A DNA stretch of 5,637 nucleotides from Candidatus Bathyarchaeota archaeon (lineage in GTDB: Archaea; Thermoproteota; Bathyarchaeia; TCS64): assembly GCA_030593155.1 (NCBI GenBank), contig JAUVHT010000058.1:1-5637 (forward strand), read 5' to 3'. Positions 1-5,110 of this stretch are shown here, in pieces. Under the pieces are notes generated by a model. It saw only the letters and a program-made list of their open reading frames with translations. It was not told where the DNA came from and made no database searches. How positions within the stretch are numbered: the stretch's first letter is position 1; every line of letters begins with the position of its first letter. The translations under genes and the position numbers were made by a program.

Positions 1-149
1 ACCGCTACGCCGGAATCCAGACCATAGGCTTCGGACCCAGCGGGAAGCACGCCCACGGCCCAGACGAGTTCGTCTACGTAGACTCCCTCGTCTCCCAGGC
101 CAGAGTCTACCTAGCCCTGGCCTTTGAATTGGCTAGAAATAGGGAATAG
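1..149 (+). CDS. M20-family metallopeptidase/deacylase, C-terminal end (5'-truncated by window)
   Basis: The frame with codons starting at base 3 is open from the window edge and ends at TAG 147-149, giving 48 residues. The segment TIGFGP followed by AHGPDEFV is the C-terminal signature of M20 zinc hydrolases (ArgE/DapE/carboxypeptidase G2/YgeY type). In that family the His of the AH-x-P-x-E motif, here encoded at 54-56, is a metal ligand of the catalytic domain, and the helix after it (SLVSQARVYLALAFELA) closes the fold. These enzymes are cytosolic and remove acyl groups or amino acids from small amide substrates. The substrate cannot be told from this fragment. The gene converges on the S49 peptidase gene with a gap of only 26 bases, and no T-tract is visible on this strand after the stop. 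Family assignment is firm; specificity is unknown. Confidence 0.85.
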   Translation, partial: RYAGIQTIGFGPSGKHAHGPDEFVYVDSLVSQARVYLALAFELARNRE

Positions 150-165
150 TGGGAATGGGTTGAGG

Positions 166-170
166 AAAAA
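166..170 (-). terminator. Short T-tract after the S49 peptidase gene
   Basis: On the minus strand the S49 stop codon (176-178) is followed within about 5 bases by TTTTT (complement of A166-A170) and then a pyrimidine-rich TCCTC. Archaeal termination commonly needs only a T-rich stretch, so this could end the peptidase transcript. No stem precedes it, and five T residues are a weak signal. Confidence 0.3.
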
Positions 171-175
171 GGCTC

Positions 176-2413
176 TCAGCCCTCTCCCTTGTCTATCGAG
201 ACCATTAGGAGGCTGCGGCTCTCCTCTAGGACGAGGGCCCCGTCGATATAGTAGGTCACGTCGCTCTCGGCCTTCACCAGGCCGGCCTCCTGGGACACCC
301 AGAGCAGCTCCATGGAGTTTATGGTGAGGACGTCCTCGATCCTGTCGATCTCATCGGTCTCCACGACGGAGACCTTGGCGCACCAGTAGGTCTCGTTGTC
401 ACCGGCCTCCACGTACTCGAAGCCCACCACCTGCCCGTGGTGTTGGAGGACCCCCCTCCACGGGTCATCATCTAAGGTGAGGTTGTATCCTACCCTGTAC
501 GCCCAGCCCAGGTCCTCCGTCAGGGGGTACGGGAGATCAGGCACGGGGTCGTCGTAGACCTGCTCCATCCCGTCCGACTCCCAGCTCAGGAGGTTCCCCT
601 CCTCGTCAAAGTGGTAGGTGGTGGTGCTGTCCGGCCTCTCCACCCAGGTCTGGTTCTCCGAGGACCTGGTCCAGAGCACGTCCCTCTCCTCCCCGTCCAC
701 GGTCTCCCTGTAGACCTTCACTGTGCCCACGGGGAGGTCGGGCTCGGTGACGTTGTACTCGGGCTCCGGTTCCGGCTCGATGTCGGGGACCTCGATCTCC
801 GCTATCCTGTAGACCAGGTTCATGATGAGATCGTAGTTGTCCTCAAGGTAGGCATAGGGCTCCATGATGAACGTTATGTCCCCGAAGGCCACCGCGGTGC
901 CGTTCCCCTTGTCGATGACGGAGATGAGGGCGTACTTCCCCTGCCGCTCTGAGGACGAGGAGTAGGCGTCCCCGGAGGACCATGCCGCGTCGCTGTCCGT
1001 GGAGTGGAGGTGGGTGGCCGTGAACAAGACGAGGCACTCCAAGCCCCTGGTGACGGTGGTGTTCTCGAAGTCCCTCACGTAGATGTTCCTGTAGAGGCCG
1101 TAGTGGTCCTCCTCGTCGTAGAGGTAGCCCCGGGCGAAGGCGAGGCCCCACCTGTTGGCCAGGCTGTTGATGGGCCACAGGGGGGCCTGGGCGTCGTTGA
1201 ACTCGCTGGCGGGGTCGTAGAACAGGAGGAGGATGCGCCCTTCGCTCACGAACTCCTTGACTGCCTGGAACTCGTCGGCCGTGTAGGGCTCGGTGGGTGC
1301 CGCCACGATGAGGCAGGCCGCGGAGGGCAGGGAGGACTCCACCTGGTCCCAGGTGTCCCCGTAGCCCGTCACCACCCCCCTCATCGCCAGCTCCGCGGAG
1401 AGGAGGTGGAAGGCCTCTGGCGGGACCCTGTTCCCGTGGGAGAGGTCCACCACCACGCTGCCCTTCTTGGTGGCCGGGAGGACCTCCCCGTTCAGGTCCG
1501 CCGTGGAGACGGCGGACTCGTTCCCGAAGCTGTACGCGGTGGACGGGAGGTAGATGTAGTAGATGGCAGGCGGCGGGTTTAGGGTGTTCAGTGTGGCCAG
1601 GGTCATCTCCCTCCACGGGACGCCCGTGGCGTTCTGGTGGCTGGCCGAGACGCCAGTGGCCTCGCCCTCGGAGACGACGTCCACGACTGTGTAGGTCTCC
1701 ACGCCCGCCTCCGCCGCGGCGTGCTGGGCGGCCTTCTGGAGGGAGCCTATCTCGTCCGCCAGGCCCACGCCGATGGCTTCCGTCCCCATGTAGATCATGC
1801 CCCTCCTGAGGGTCGAGGGGGAGAGTTCGAGTCGGGGGCCTCGGCTCTCCTCGACGGCCCCTGCGAAGTTCTCAAGGACGTTGTTGATGTTGAAGGGGAA
1901 CAGAAGCTGGGAGAAGCCCATCACCTTGTAGGGGCCGGTGTCCACGCTGCTCTCGGAGGGGACGTAGCTCTCGGGGGCGACCCCCAGGACCCCGATGTTC
2001 CCCAGCATGGAGGAGGGGTGGGTGACGATGAGGTCGGCCGCCACCGCGATGTAGTAGCCCCCGGAGAGGGCGGTGACCACCGAGGCCACGACGGGCTTGT
2101 GCTGCTTCAGCTCCAAGACGTCGAGGTAGATCTGCTCCACAAGGTGGGCGAAGCCCCCCGGAGAATCGATCTTGATGACCACGGCCTTTATGCTGGAGTT
2201 GGAGATGGCCCGGTTGATGGCGTCCGAGATGAGATCCGTCTCCTCGACCGAGATTATCGCTCCGTCGATGTCTATGACACCTATCAGGCTACTCTCGATG
2301 GGGGCCTTCCCAACATCCAAGTAGAGGTAGGCGAAGCCCGAGACTATGATTATGCTCGCTATGACTAGGACGACGAACAGTCGCTTTTCCAGACCAGAGT
2401 ATTCTCGATCCAT
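176..2413 (-). CDS. Membrane-anchored S49 (SppA-type) Ser/Lys peptidase with GATase1-like (DUF4350-like) and beta-rich C-terminal domains
   Basis: The protein has 745 residues. Residues 1-10 are charged and 11-32 form one hydrophobic segment, predicted to be an uncleaved N-in anchor that leaves the rest outside the cell. Residues 43-240 are a single S49 domain. It shows DSPGG (83-87), the catalytic serine S117 in ALSGGYY, and the general-base lysine K163 in GPYKVMG, a Ser-to-Lys spacing close to that of short SppA proteins. Members of this family cut hydrophobic membrane peptides such as signal-peptide remnants. Residues about 318-540 resemble a GATase1-like/DUF4350 fold: VVVDLSHGN, LIVAAPTEPYTADE, then ILLLFYDP. 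No nucleophile cysteine is evident in this part. An acidic Pro/Glu linker (543-553) leads to a beta-rich domain (about 560-745) that I do not recognise. ATG 2411-2413 is preceded by SD GAGGGA. The kinase gene lies 154 bases upstream on the same strand. The S49 call is firm; the roles of the other two domains are unknown. Confidence 0.9.
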   Translation of the reverse strand: MDREYSGLEKRLFVVLVIASIIIVSGFAYLYLDVGKAPIESSLIGVIDIDGAIISVEETDLISDAINRAISNSSIKAVVIKIDSPGGFAHLVEQIYLDVLELKQHKPVVASVVTALSGGYYIAVAADLIVTHPSSMLGNIGVLGVAPESYVPSESSVDTGPYKVMGFSQLLFPFNINNVLENFAGAVEESRGPRLELSPSTLRRGMIYMGTEAIGVGLADEIGSLQKAAQHAAAEAGVETYTVVDVVSEGEATGVSASHQNATGVPWREMTLATLNTLNPPPAIYYIYLPSTAYSFGNESAVSTADLNGEVLPATKKGSVVVDLSHGNRVPPEAFHLLSAELAMRGVVTGYGDTWDQVESSLPSAACLIVAAPTEPYTADEFQAVKEFVSEGRILLLFYDPASEFNDAQAPLWPINSLANRWGLAFARGYLYDEEDHYGLYRNIYVRDFENTTVTRGLECLVLFTATHLHSTDSDAAWSSGDAYSSSSERQGKYALISVIDKGNGTAVAFGDITFIMEPYAYLEDNYDLIMNLVYRIAEIEVPDIEPEPEPEYNVTEPDLPVGTVKVYRETVDGEERDVLWTRSSENQTWVERPDSTTTYHFDEEGNLLSWESDGMEQVYDDPVPDLPYPLTEDLGWAYRVGYNLTLDDDPWRGVLQHHGQVVGFEYVEAGDNETYWCAKVSVVETDEIDRIEDVLTINSMELLWVSQEAGLVKAESDVTYYIDGALVLEESRSLLMVSIDKGEG

Positions 2414-2418
2414 GTTGA

Positions 2419-2424
2419 TCCCTC
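2419..2424 (-). promoter_or_regulatory. Shine-Dalgarno site of the S49 peptidase gene
   Basis: On the minus strand GAGGGA lies five bases upstream of ATG 2413-2411. This supports that start, which also places the membrane anchor right at the N-terminus. Confidence 0.6.
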
Positions 2425-2460
2425 GGATGAGGGTGCCTATCTTTAGACTCGCCTCTATGT

Positions 2461-2470
2461 GTTAAAAACT
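2461..2470 (-). promoter_or_regulatory. TATA-like box of the S49 peptidase gene
   Basis: The minus strand reads AGTTTTTAAC here, preceded by the A-rich AATGAAT as a possible BRE. A start about 25 bases downstream would give a leader of roughly 27 bases that includes the SD. The peptidase can therefore be transcribed independently of the kinase gene. The T5 run could also help terminate the kinase transcript. This is pattern reading only. Confidence 0.4.
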
Positions 2471-2567
2471 ATTCATTCCAAGGGGCGTCCCAGGTCGGCC
2501 TCTGACCCCTCAAGCCTCCCCTGGAGAACGAGGTTTCCCGGCGTATTCATCTTCGGGAGCATCCCGA

Positions 2568-3356
2568 TCAGGCGGCGGCCTTCTTGGGCAGCACCACCGT
2601 GAACGTGGTGCCCCCTCCGACCTCCGACTCGAAGGTTATCTCTCCGCCGTGGGCCACGACCACCCTCCTGCAGCTGGGGAGGCCCAGGCCGCTGCCGCCC
2701 GGTTTCTTCGAGCCGAAGGGTTTGAAGAGGGTATCCCTGATGTCCTCCGGTATCCCCACGCCGGTGTCTCTCACCCTGATGAGAAACATGTCCCCGTCGT
2801 CCTCGGTCTCGACGGTGAGTTCTCCCCCTCCGGGCATGGCCTCCACGGCGTTCTTGACGAGGTTGTAGAGGGTCCTCCGGATCTTGGCAGGGTCGATCTG
2901 GACCCGTCCTATCTTGGGGTCGAGGGCGACGTTCGTCTCGATGTTTGGGGGGATGGTCGCGTCATTCAAGACTAGGTCCACGATCTGGTCGATGCTGGTG
3001 GCCGTCCTGCTGATCTCGTGGCCCCTGTAGTAGTCCCTGAAGCTGTCGAGGAGGGAGGAGGCGTACCTGACGGCTTCGTTGATGTGGACGAGCAGCTCCT
3101 TCTTGGTGGGGTCCGTCTCCAGGAGGTAGGTGCAGTTGATGATGGTCTGCAGGGGGCCCCGGAGGTCGTGGGCCAGCTCGGAGGATATCCTCCCTATCTC
3201 CTCGAAGAGCTCCTTCTCCATGATGAGTTTCGCCTGCTCACTCACGTCTGCATCGAATCTTTCCGCCAACTTCCTGTAGTGTTCCTCGTCTCCTTCCTGA
3301 CTTCGTCGGGTTTCAATAATGTTATTTTTTGAACCATTTTTTTTCTCATCGACCAT
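2568..3356 (-). CDS. Soluble HisKA/HATPase_c sensor histidine kinase, no sensor domain
   Basis: The protein has 262 residues and no hydrophobic segment, so it is probably cytosolic. Residues 1-20 are basic/polar and 21-50 helical and charged. The HisKA dimerisation domain follows (about 50-112) with the phosphoacceptor H63 in the H-box LAHDLRGPLQ. The HATPase_c domain spans about 120-258. It has the N-box NLVKNAVEAM (165-174), the G1 box DTGVGIP (197-203), an F-box-like FKPFGS (211-216) and the G2 box SGLGLP (222-227). It should autophosphorylate on H63 using ATP and pass the phosphate to a response regulator. No regulator gene is in the window, and no PAS, GAF or transmembrane input domain is present, so input must come from a partner protein or from the short N-terminus. 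ATG 3354-3356 follows a G-rich SD-like GGGGGTGG. The first codons are unusually AT-rich compared with the rest. All catalytic boxes are intact. Confidence 0.93.
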   Translation of the reverse strand: MVDEKKNGSKNNIIETRRSQEGDEEHYRKLAERFDADVSEQAKLIMEKELFEEIGRISSELAHDLRGPLQTIINCTYLLETDPTKKELLVHINEAVRYASSLLDSFRDYYRGHEISRTATSIDQIVDLVLNDATIPPNIETNVALDPKIGRVQIDPAKIRRTLYNLVKNAVEAMPGGGELTVETEDDGDMFLIRVRDTGVGIPEDIRDTLFKPFGSKKPGGSGLGLPSCRRVVVAHGGEITFESEVGGGTTFTVVLPKKAAA

Positions 3357-3360
3357 TCAA

Positions 3361-3368
3361 CCACCCCC
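3361..3368 (-). promoter_or_regulatory. SD-like G-rich site of the histidine kinase gene
   Basis: The minus strand reads GGGGGTGG, then TTGA, then ATG 3356-3354. The GGTGG part is only four bases from the start, while the GGGGG part is at a normal seven-base spacing. It supports this start over the internal methionine at residue 46, which would remove the N-terminal helix. Confidence 0.45.
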
Positions 3369-3369
3369 A

Positions 3370-3428
3370 GATTGTCCAAAGATCGTAATCCTTACTCAAC
3401 GGTATAATGTTTTCTCATTTTGACAATC
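3370..3428. repeat. Imperfect inverted repeat flanking the kinase promoter (possible operator pair)
   Basis: GATTGTCCAAA (3370-3380) and TTTTGACAATC (3418-3428) match as inverted repeats in 10 of 11 positions, with a 37-base interval. The TATA-like box of the kinase gene lies between them. One arm falls near the expected kinase transcription start and the other just upstream of the TATA/BRE. This geometry is what a dimeric regulator pair would use. Chance remains possible in an AT-rich gap. Confidence 0.35.
3401..3409 (-). promoter_or_regulatory. TATA-like box of the histidine kinase gene
   Basis: The minus strand reads CATTATACC, preceded by the A-rich GAGAAAA as a possible BRE. It is centred about 49 bases upstream of the kinase ATG. 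That predicts a start near 3379 and a leader of about 23 bases that includes the G-rich SD. Confidence 0.4.
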
Positions 3429-3443
3429 AAACCAATGTTTTTT

Positions 3444-3460
3444 TATTTAATAATATATAA
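3444..3460 (+). promoter_or_regulatory. Strong TATA-like stretch upstream of the candidate small RNA
   Basis: TATTTAATAATATATAA is the best TATA-box match in the window and is preceded by a T-rich run. Counting about 26 bases from the centre of the TATATAA part (3454-3460) puts a start at roughly 3480-3485, where the stem of the candidate RNA begins. It is about 160 bases from the CDF start codon, too far to be the simple core promoter of that gene unless the leader is long. On the minus strand it would point into the kinase gene from a distance of about 100 bases. Confidence 0.5.
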
Positions 3461-3479
3461 ACAACCTGTAGAAAGCGCA

Positions 3480-3538
3480 ATTTGAGATGGACGTTTTCAA
3501 GGGAAACGACGGACATCTTCCCATCTCAGTGTTTTTTC
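3480..3538 (+). ncRNA. Candidate structured small RNA with T6 end (unrecognised family)
   Basis: An 8-bp perfect stem pairs TGAGATGG (3483-3490) with CCATCTCA (3521-3528). Inside it a second stem pairs CGTTTTC (3492-3498) with GGAAACG (3502-3508), with one G-U pair and an AAG loop. About 12 unpaired bases (3509-3520) lie on the 3' side between the stems. T6 at 3532-3537 follows the outer stem by three bases. A strong TATA-like box sits at the correct distance upstream, so promoter, structure and end signal form a complete unit of about 55 nt. There is no box C or box D and no ANA box, so it is not an evident C/D or H/ACA guide RNA. An alternative is an attenuator-like structure in a long leader of the downstream transporter gene. 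Nothing here is homology-based. Confidence 0.4.
3532..3537 (+). terminator. T6 terminator-like tract after the hairpin
   Basis: TTTTTT follows the 8-bp outer stem closely, giving a stem-plus-T-tract arrangement on the plus strand. It would end the candidate small RNA, or attenuate a longer leader of the CDF transporter gene. Confidence 0.45.
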
Positions 3539-3581
3539 GAAGACTCACGCCATTGTTTGATGACCGGCGGGGAATGAGAAA

Positions 3582-3590
3582 GAAATACCT
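3582..3590 (+). promoter_or_regulatory. Weak TATA-like box of the CDF transporter gene
   Basis: GAAATACCT, preceded by the purine-rich GAGAAA, is centred about 35 bases upstream of ATG 3621. This suggests a start near 3612 and a very short leader. No convincing SD is visible before the ATG (TTTAGAGACA), which fits leaderless or near-leaderless translation. The box is a poor consensus match. Confidence 0.3.
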
Positions 3591-3620
3591 AAGAGCAGGT
3601 CCCCATATGCTTTAGAGACA

Positions 3621-4487
3621 ATGGGAAAGAAGAAGGCTGCCATCATCGCCGTCGGCGGCGGCATCGCCATCTTCAGCATCAAGCTAGGAGCCTACTTCAT
3701 GTCGGGTTCCATAGCGCTCCTATCGGACGCGCTGGAGTCCATCGTCAACATAGCGGCCTCGCTCCTGATGTTCTTCTCAGTCTACGTCTCGGAGATGCCC
3801 GCGGATGAAGACCACCCCTACGGCCATCAGAAGATCGAGAACATCTCGAGCCTGGCCGAGGGGTTCTTGATCATCATTGCGGCCCTCTTCATCATCCATA
3901 CGGCCCTGGAGCGCATGTACCAGCCGGTTGTCCTCACCTCAATAGAGGTCGCCCTCGGCGTCTCCATATTCGCCACGGCCCTGAACGGCGGCCTCTCGTT
4001 GTACCTGAGCCGCATAGCCAGGGAGGTGGGTTCCATCGCCCTCGAGGGGGATGCGAAGCACCTGCTGTCCGACGTGATCACCTCCGGGGGAGTGGTCGCA
4101 GGGCTGTGGGTCGCCCAGCTGACGGGCTGGACCCTGATGGATCCGGCCATAGCCCTCTTGATCTCGGCCCTGGTGCTGAAGATGGGGGTGGATCTCATCC
4201 TGAAATCATCCAGGGGGCTCATGGACGACCGTGTACCCGAGGTGGAGGAGGAGATCAGGGCGCTGCTGGAGCGTCACAGGTCCGAGTTCGTCGACTTCCA
4301 CGACGTCAAGACCCGGCGGAGCGGGACCCTGGTCTTCGTTGAGCTCCACCTCTCGGTCGACCCCTCCCTCACCGTGCGGGAGGCCCACGACTTCACCGAC
4401 CACCTGGAAGACGAGATCAGGAACGAGATGCCGGAGGTCTCATTGACGATCCACGTGGAGCCTCCCAGCTCGAAGGAACATGAATAG
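3621..4487 (+). CDS. Cation diffusion facilitator (CDF) family metal efflux transporter
   Basis: The protein has 288 residues, the usual CDF length. It shows six membrane segments at about 6-26, 29-54, 79-97, 106-130, 141-168 and 172-194, then a cytosolic ferredoxin-like domain (about 205-288). CDF proteins are dimeric antiporters that export Zn2+, Fe2+, Co2+, Cd2+ or Mn2+ against protons. In TM5 the metal pair H147/D151 (KHLLSD) is intact. In TM2 the positions usually Asp/His and Asp are E39 and N43 (SDALESIVN), a variant I recall from a known CDF branch. The TM2-TM3 loop keeps D62, H65 and H69 (ADEDHPYGH), matching the peripheral site of YiiP. The C-terminal domain keeps H227, H243, H256 and H278, close to the YiiP regulatory zinc site. 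ATG 3621 places TM1 directly at the N-terminus. The gene diverges from the kinase. Metal specificity cannot be decided. Confidence 0.93.
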   Translation: MGKKKAAIIAVGGGIAIFSIKLGAYFMSGSIALLSDALESIVNIAASLLMFFSVYVSEMPADEDHPYGHQKIENISSLAEGFLIIIAALFIIHTALERMYQPVVLTSIEVALGVSIFATALNGGLSLYLSRIAREVGSIALEGDAKHLLSDVITSGGVVAGLWVAQLTGWTLMDPAIALLISALVLKMGVDLILKSSRGLMDDRVPEVEEEIRALLERHRSEFVDFHDVKTRRSGTLVFVELHLSVDPSLTVREAHDFTDHLEDEIRNEMPEVSLTIHVEPPSSKEHE

Positions 4488-4493
4488 GGGAGA

Positions 4494-4499
4494 TTTTTT
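4494..4499 (+). terminator. T6 tract ending the CDF transporter gene
   Basis: TTTTTT starts seven bases after the TAG stop (4485-4487), following the purine-rich GGGGAGA. This is typical of an archaeal T-tract terminator. The ten bases TTTTTTCGAA here also occur after the candidate small RNA (3532-3541). Confidence 0.5.
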
Positions 4500-4565
4500 C
4501 GAATATTCCTGTTGATGATTTCGGAAAACGGGATGTCATCATTATGCAAAGTTTCTTACATCCTG

Positions 4566-4588
4566 GCTGAAAGAGCCACTTCTTCAGC
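4566..4588. repeat. Small inverted repeat in the convergent gap
   Basis: GCTGAA (4566-4571) and TTCAGC (4583-4588) can form a 6-bp stem with an 11-base loop between the converging CDF and DUF3795 genes. It lies just beyond the DUF3795 stop on the minus strand, but no T-tract follows, so a terminator role is only possible. Nothing else is evident in the 123-base gap. Confidence 0.2.
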
Positions 4589-4610
4589 GAGCGTCGGGAC
4601 AAGACAATCT

Positions 4611-4937
4611 CTAGTGCTCAATCTTCCTGGCCCGCTCTGCAGCCTTAGCGTCTCCGTGCCTGGCCCTGTATGCGAGCATACCGGCCCTGATCACCGAGCT
4701 CACGGGGCCGTGGCTCGGGTCGAAGGTGTCCATGAACATGTCGCAGGGGAACTCCCCGCAGACGCCGCAGTGGGCCACTCCGTGCTCCCCCATGCAGCCG
4801 TAGAGCTTGCACTCGCCCCAGAAGGGCTTCCCCTCCCGTGCAAAGCAGCCCGGGCACCTCGGCTCCTTCTCTCCGGTGAAGTACTCGCAGTCGTTGCACA
4901 CGGTGCCGCAGCCCGAGAAGATCAGATCCGATTCCAT
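4611..4937 (-). CDS. DUF3795 family cysteine-rich protein
   Basis: The protein has 108 residues with ten cysteines: C10-x3-C14-x2-C17, C28-x2-C31, C43-x4-C48 and C57-x2-C60-x4-C65. The opening CG-x2-C-x2-C and the later C-x2-CGEFPC segment are the signature of DUF3795, a small cytosolic family common in archaea and anaerobic bacteria with no established function. The cysteine spacing suggests two or more zinc or iron-sulfur sites; which metal is bound cannot be read from sequence. After residue 70 the protein is helical and basic (RAGMLAYRARHGDAKAAERARKI), which could be a partner- or nucleic-acid-binding tail. No signal peptide or membrane segment is present. The gene stands alone, converging with the CDF gene and diverging from the GNAT gene. 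ATG 4935-4937 places the first cysteine at residue 10, as is usual in the family. Confidence 0.88.
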   Translation of the reverse strand: MESDLIFSGCGTVCNDCEYFTGEKEPRCPGCFAREGKPFWGECKLYGCMGEHGVAHCGVCGEFPCDMFMDTFDPSHGPVSSVIRAGMLAYRARHGDAKAAERARKIEH

Positions 4938-4943
4938 GGTAAT

Positions 4944-4950
4944 CCCCCCT
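4944..4950 (-). promoter_or_regulatory. SD-like G-tract before the DUF3795 gene
   Basis: The minus strand reads AGGGGGG, then ATTACC, then ATG. The spacing suits an SD, but the sequence is a plain G-run. The nearby TATA-like box would place the transcript start at or just before the ATG, which would leave this run outside the mRNA. Confidence 0.3.
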
Positions 4951-4959
4951 TTTTTCGTC

Positions 4960-4969
4960 GTATTTTAAG
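4960..4969 (-). promoter_or_regulatory. TATA-like box of the DUF3795 gene
   Basis: The minus strand reads CTTAAAATAC, a good match to the archaeal TTTAWATA-type box. It is centred about 28 bases upstream of the DUF3795 ATG. The usual spacing predicts a start within a few bases of the ATG, meaning a leaderless message. Confidence 0.5.
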
Positions 4970-5060
4970 CCTTGGGAACTCAATGGGGGGTAGCGTAGAT
5001 TTCTAAGCGCTTTCTTCCCCATAGAGAATATCTCACCATGATGCCATGCTGACAAGGCAG

Positions 5061-5071
5061 ATTCATTAAAC
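5061..5071 (+). promoter_or_regulatory. TATA-like box of the GNAT gene
   Basis: ATTCATTAAAC is centred about 45 bases upstream of ATG 5111. A start near 5092 would give a leader of about 18 bases that includes the GGAGTG SD. It lies in the 173-base divergent gap (4938-5110), which otherwise shows only an AAGCGCTT palindrome (5005-5012) and short G/C runs. Confidence 0.4.
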
Positions 5072-5097
5072 AGGGTAGCTCATTAGATAATCCATTC

Positions 5098-5103
5098 GGA
5101 GTG
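5098..5103 (+). promoter_or_regulatory. Shine-Dalgarno site of the GNAT gene
   Basis: GGAGTG stands seven bases before ATG 5111. An in-frame TAG at 5084-5086 rules out an upstream ATG extension, so this fixes the start. Confidence 0.6.
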
Positions 5104-5110
5104 CATTAGA

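Noticed and set aside
843..1616. 257-codon minus-strand open frame inside the S49 gene
   Set aside because: It overlaps the peptidase gene in another frame on the same strand and has the Arg/Gly/Pro-rich, low-complexity composition of a GC-rich shadow frame, with no recognisable domain.
1004..2368. Plus-strand open frames of 192 and 243 codons antisense to the S49 gene
   Set aside because: They are Gly/Val/Asp/His-rich with no motifs, as expected of the antisense of a GC-rich gene whose own frame is clearly functional (S117/K163, DSPGG).
2480..2525. CCAGG/CCTGG pairing in the kinase-peptidase gap as a terminator
   Set aside because: Only five base pairs with a long interval and no T-tract directly after it; GC-rich sequence gives such pairs by chance.
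3551..3567. Box C-like TTGATGA suggesting a C/D guide RNA
   Set aside because: It misses the box C consensus by one base, no CTGA box D follows at a useful distance, and no terminal stem is present.
4942..4992. C6 (4944-4949) and G6 (4985-4990) as a hairpin controlling DUF3795 translation
   Set aside because: The TATA-like box lies between the two runs, so the upstream run would not be in the transcript; homopolymer pairing is also weak evidence.
4512..5006. 164-codon plus-strand frame across DUF3795
   Set aside because: It lies antisense to the ten-cysteine DUF3795 gene, has no motif and runs through that gene's promoter; a shadow.
4645..5055. 136-codon minus-strand frame overlapping DUF3795
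   Set aside because: It is an alternative frame of DUF3795 rich in Arg/Leu/Gly; it crosses the TATA-like box and shows no family signature.
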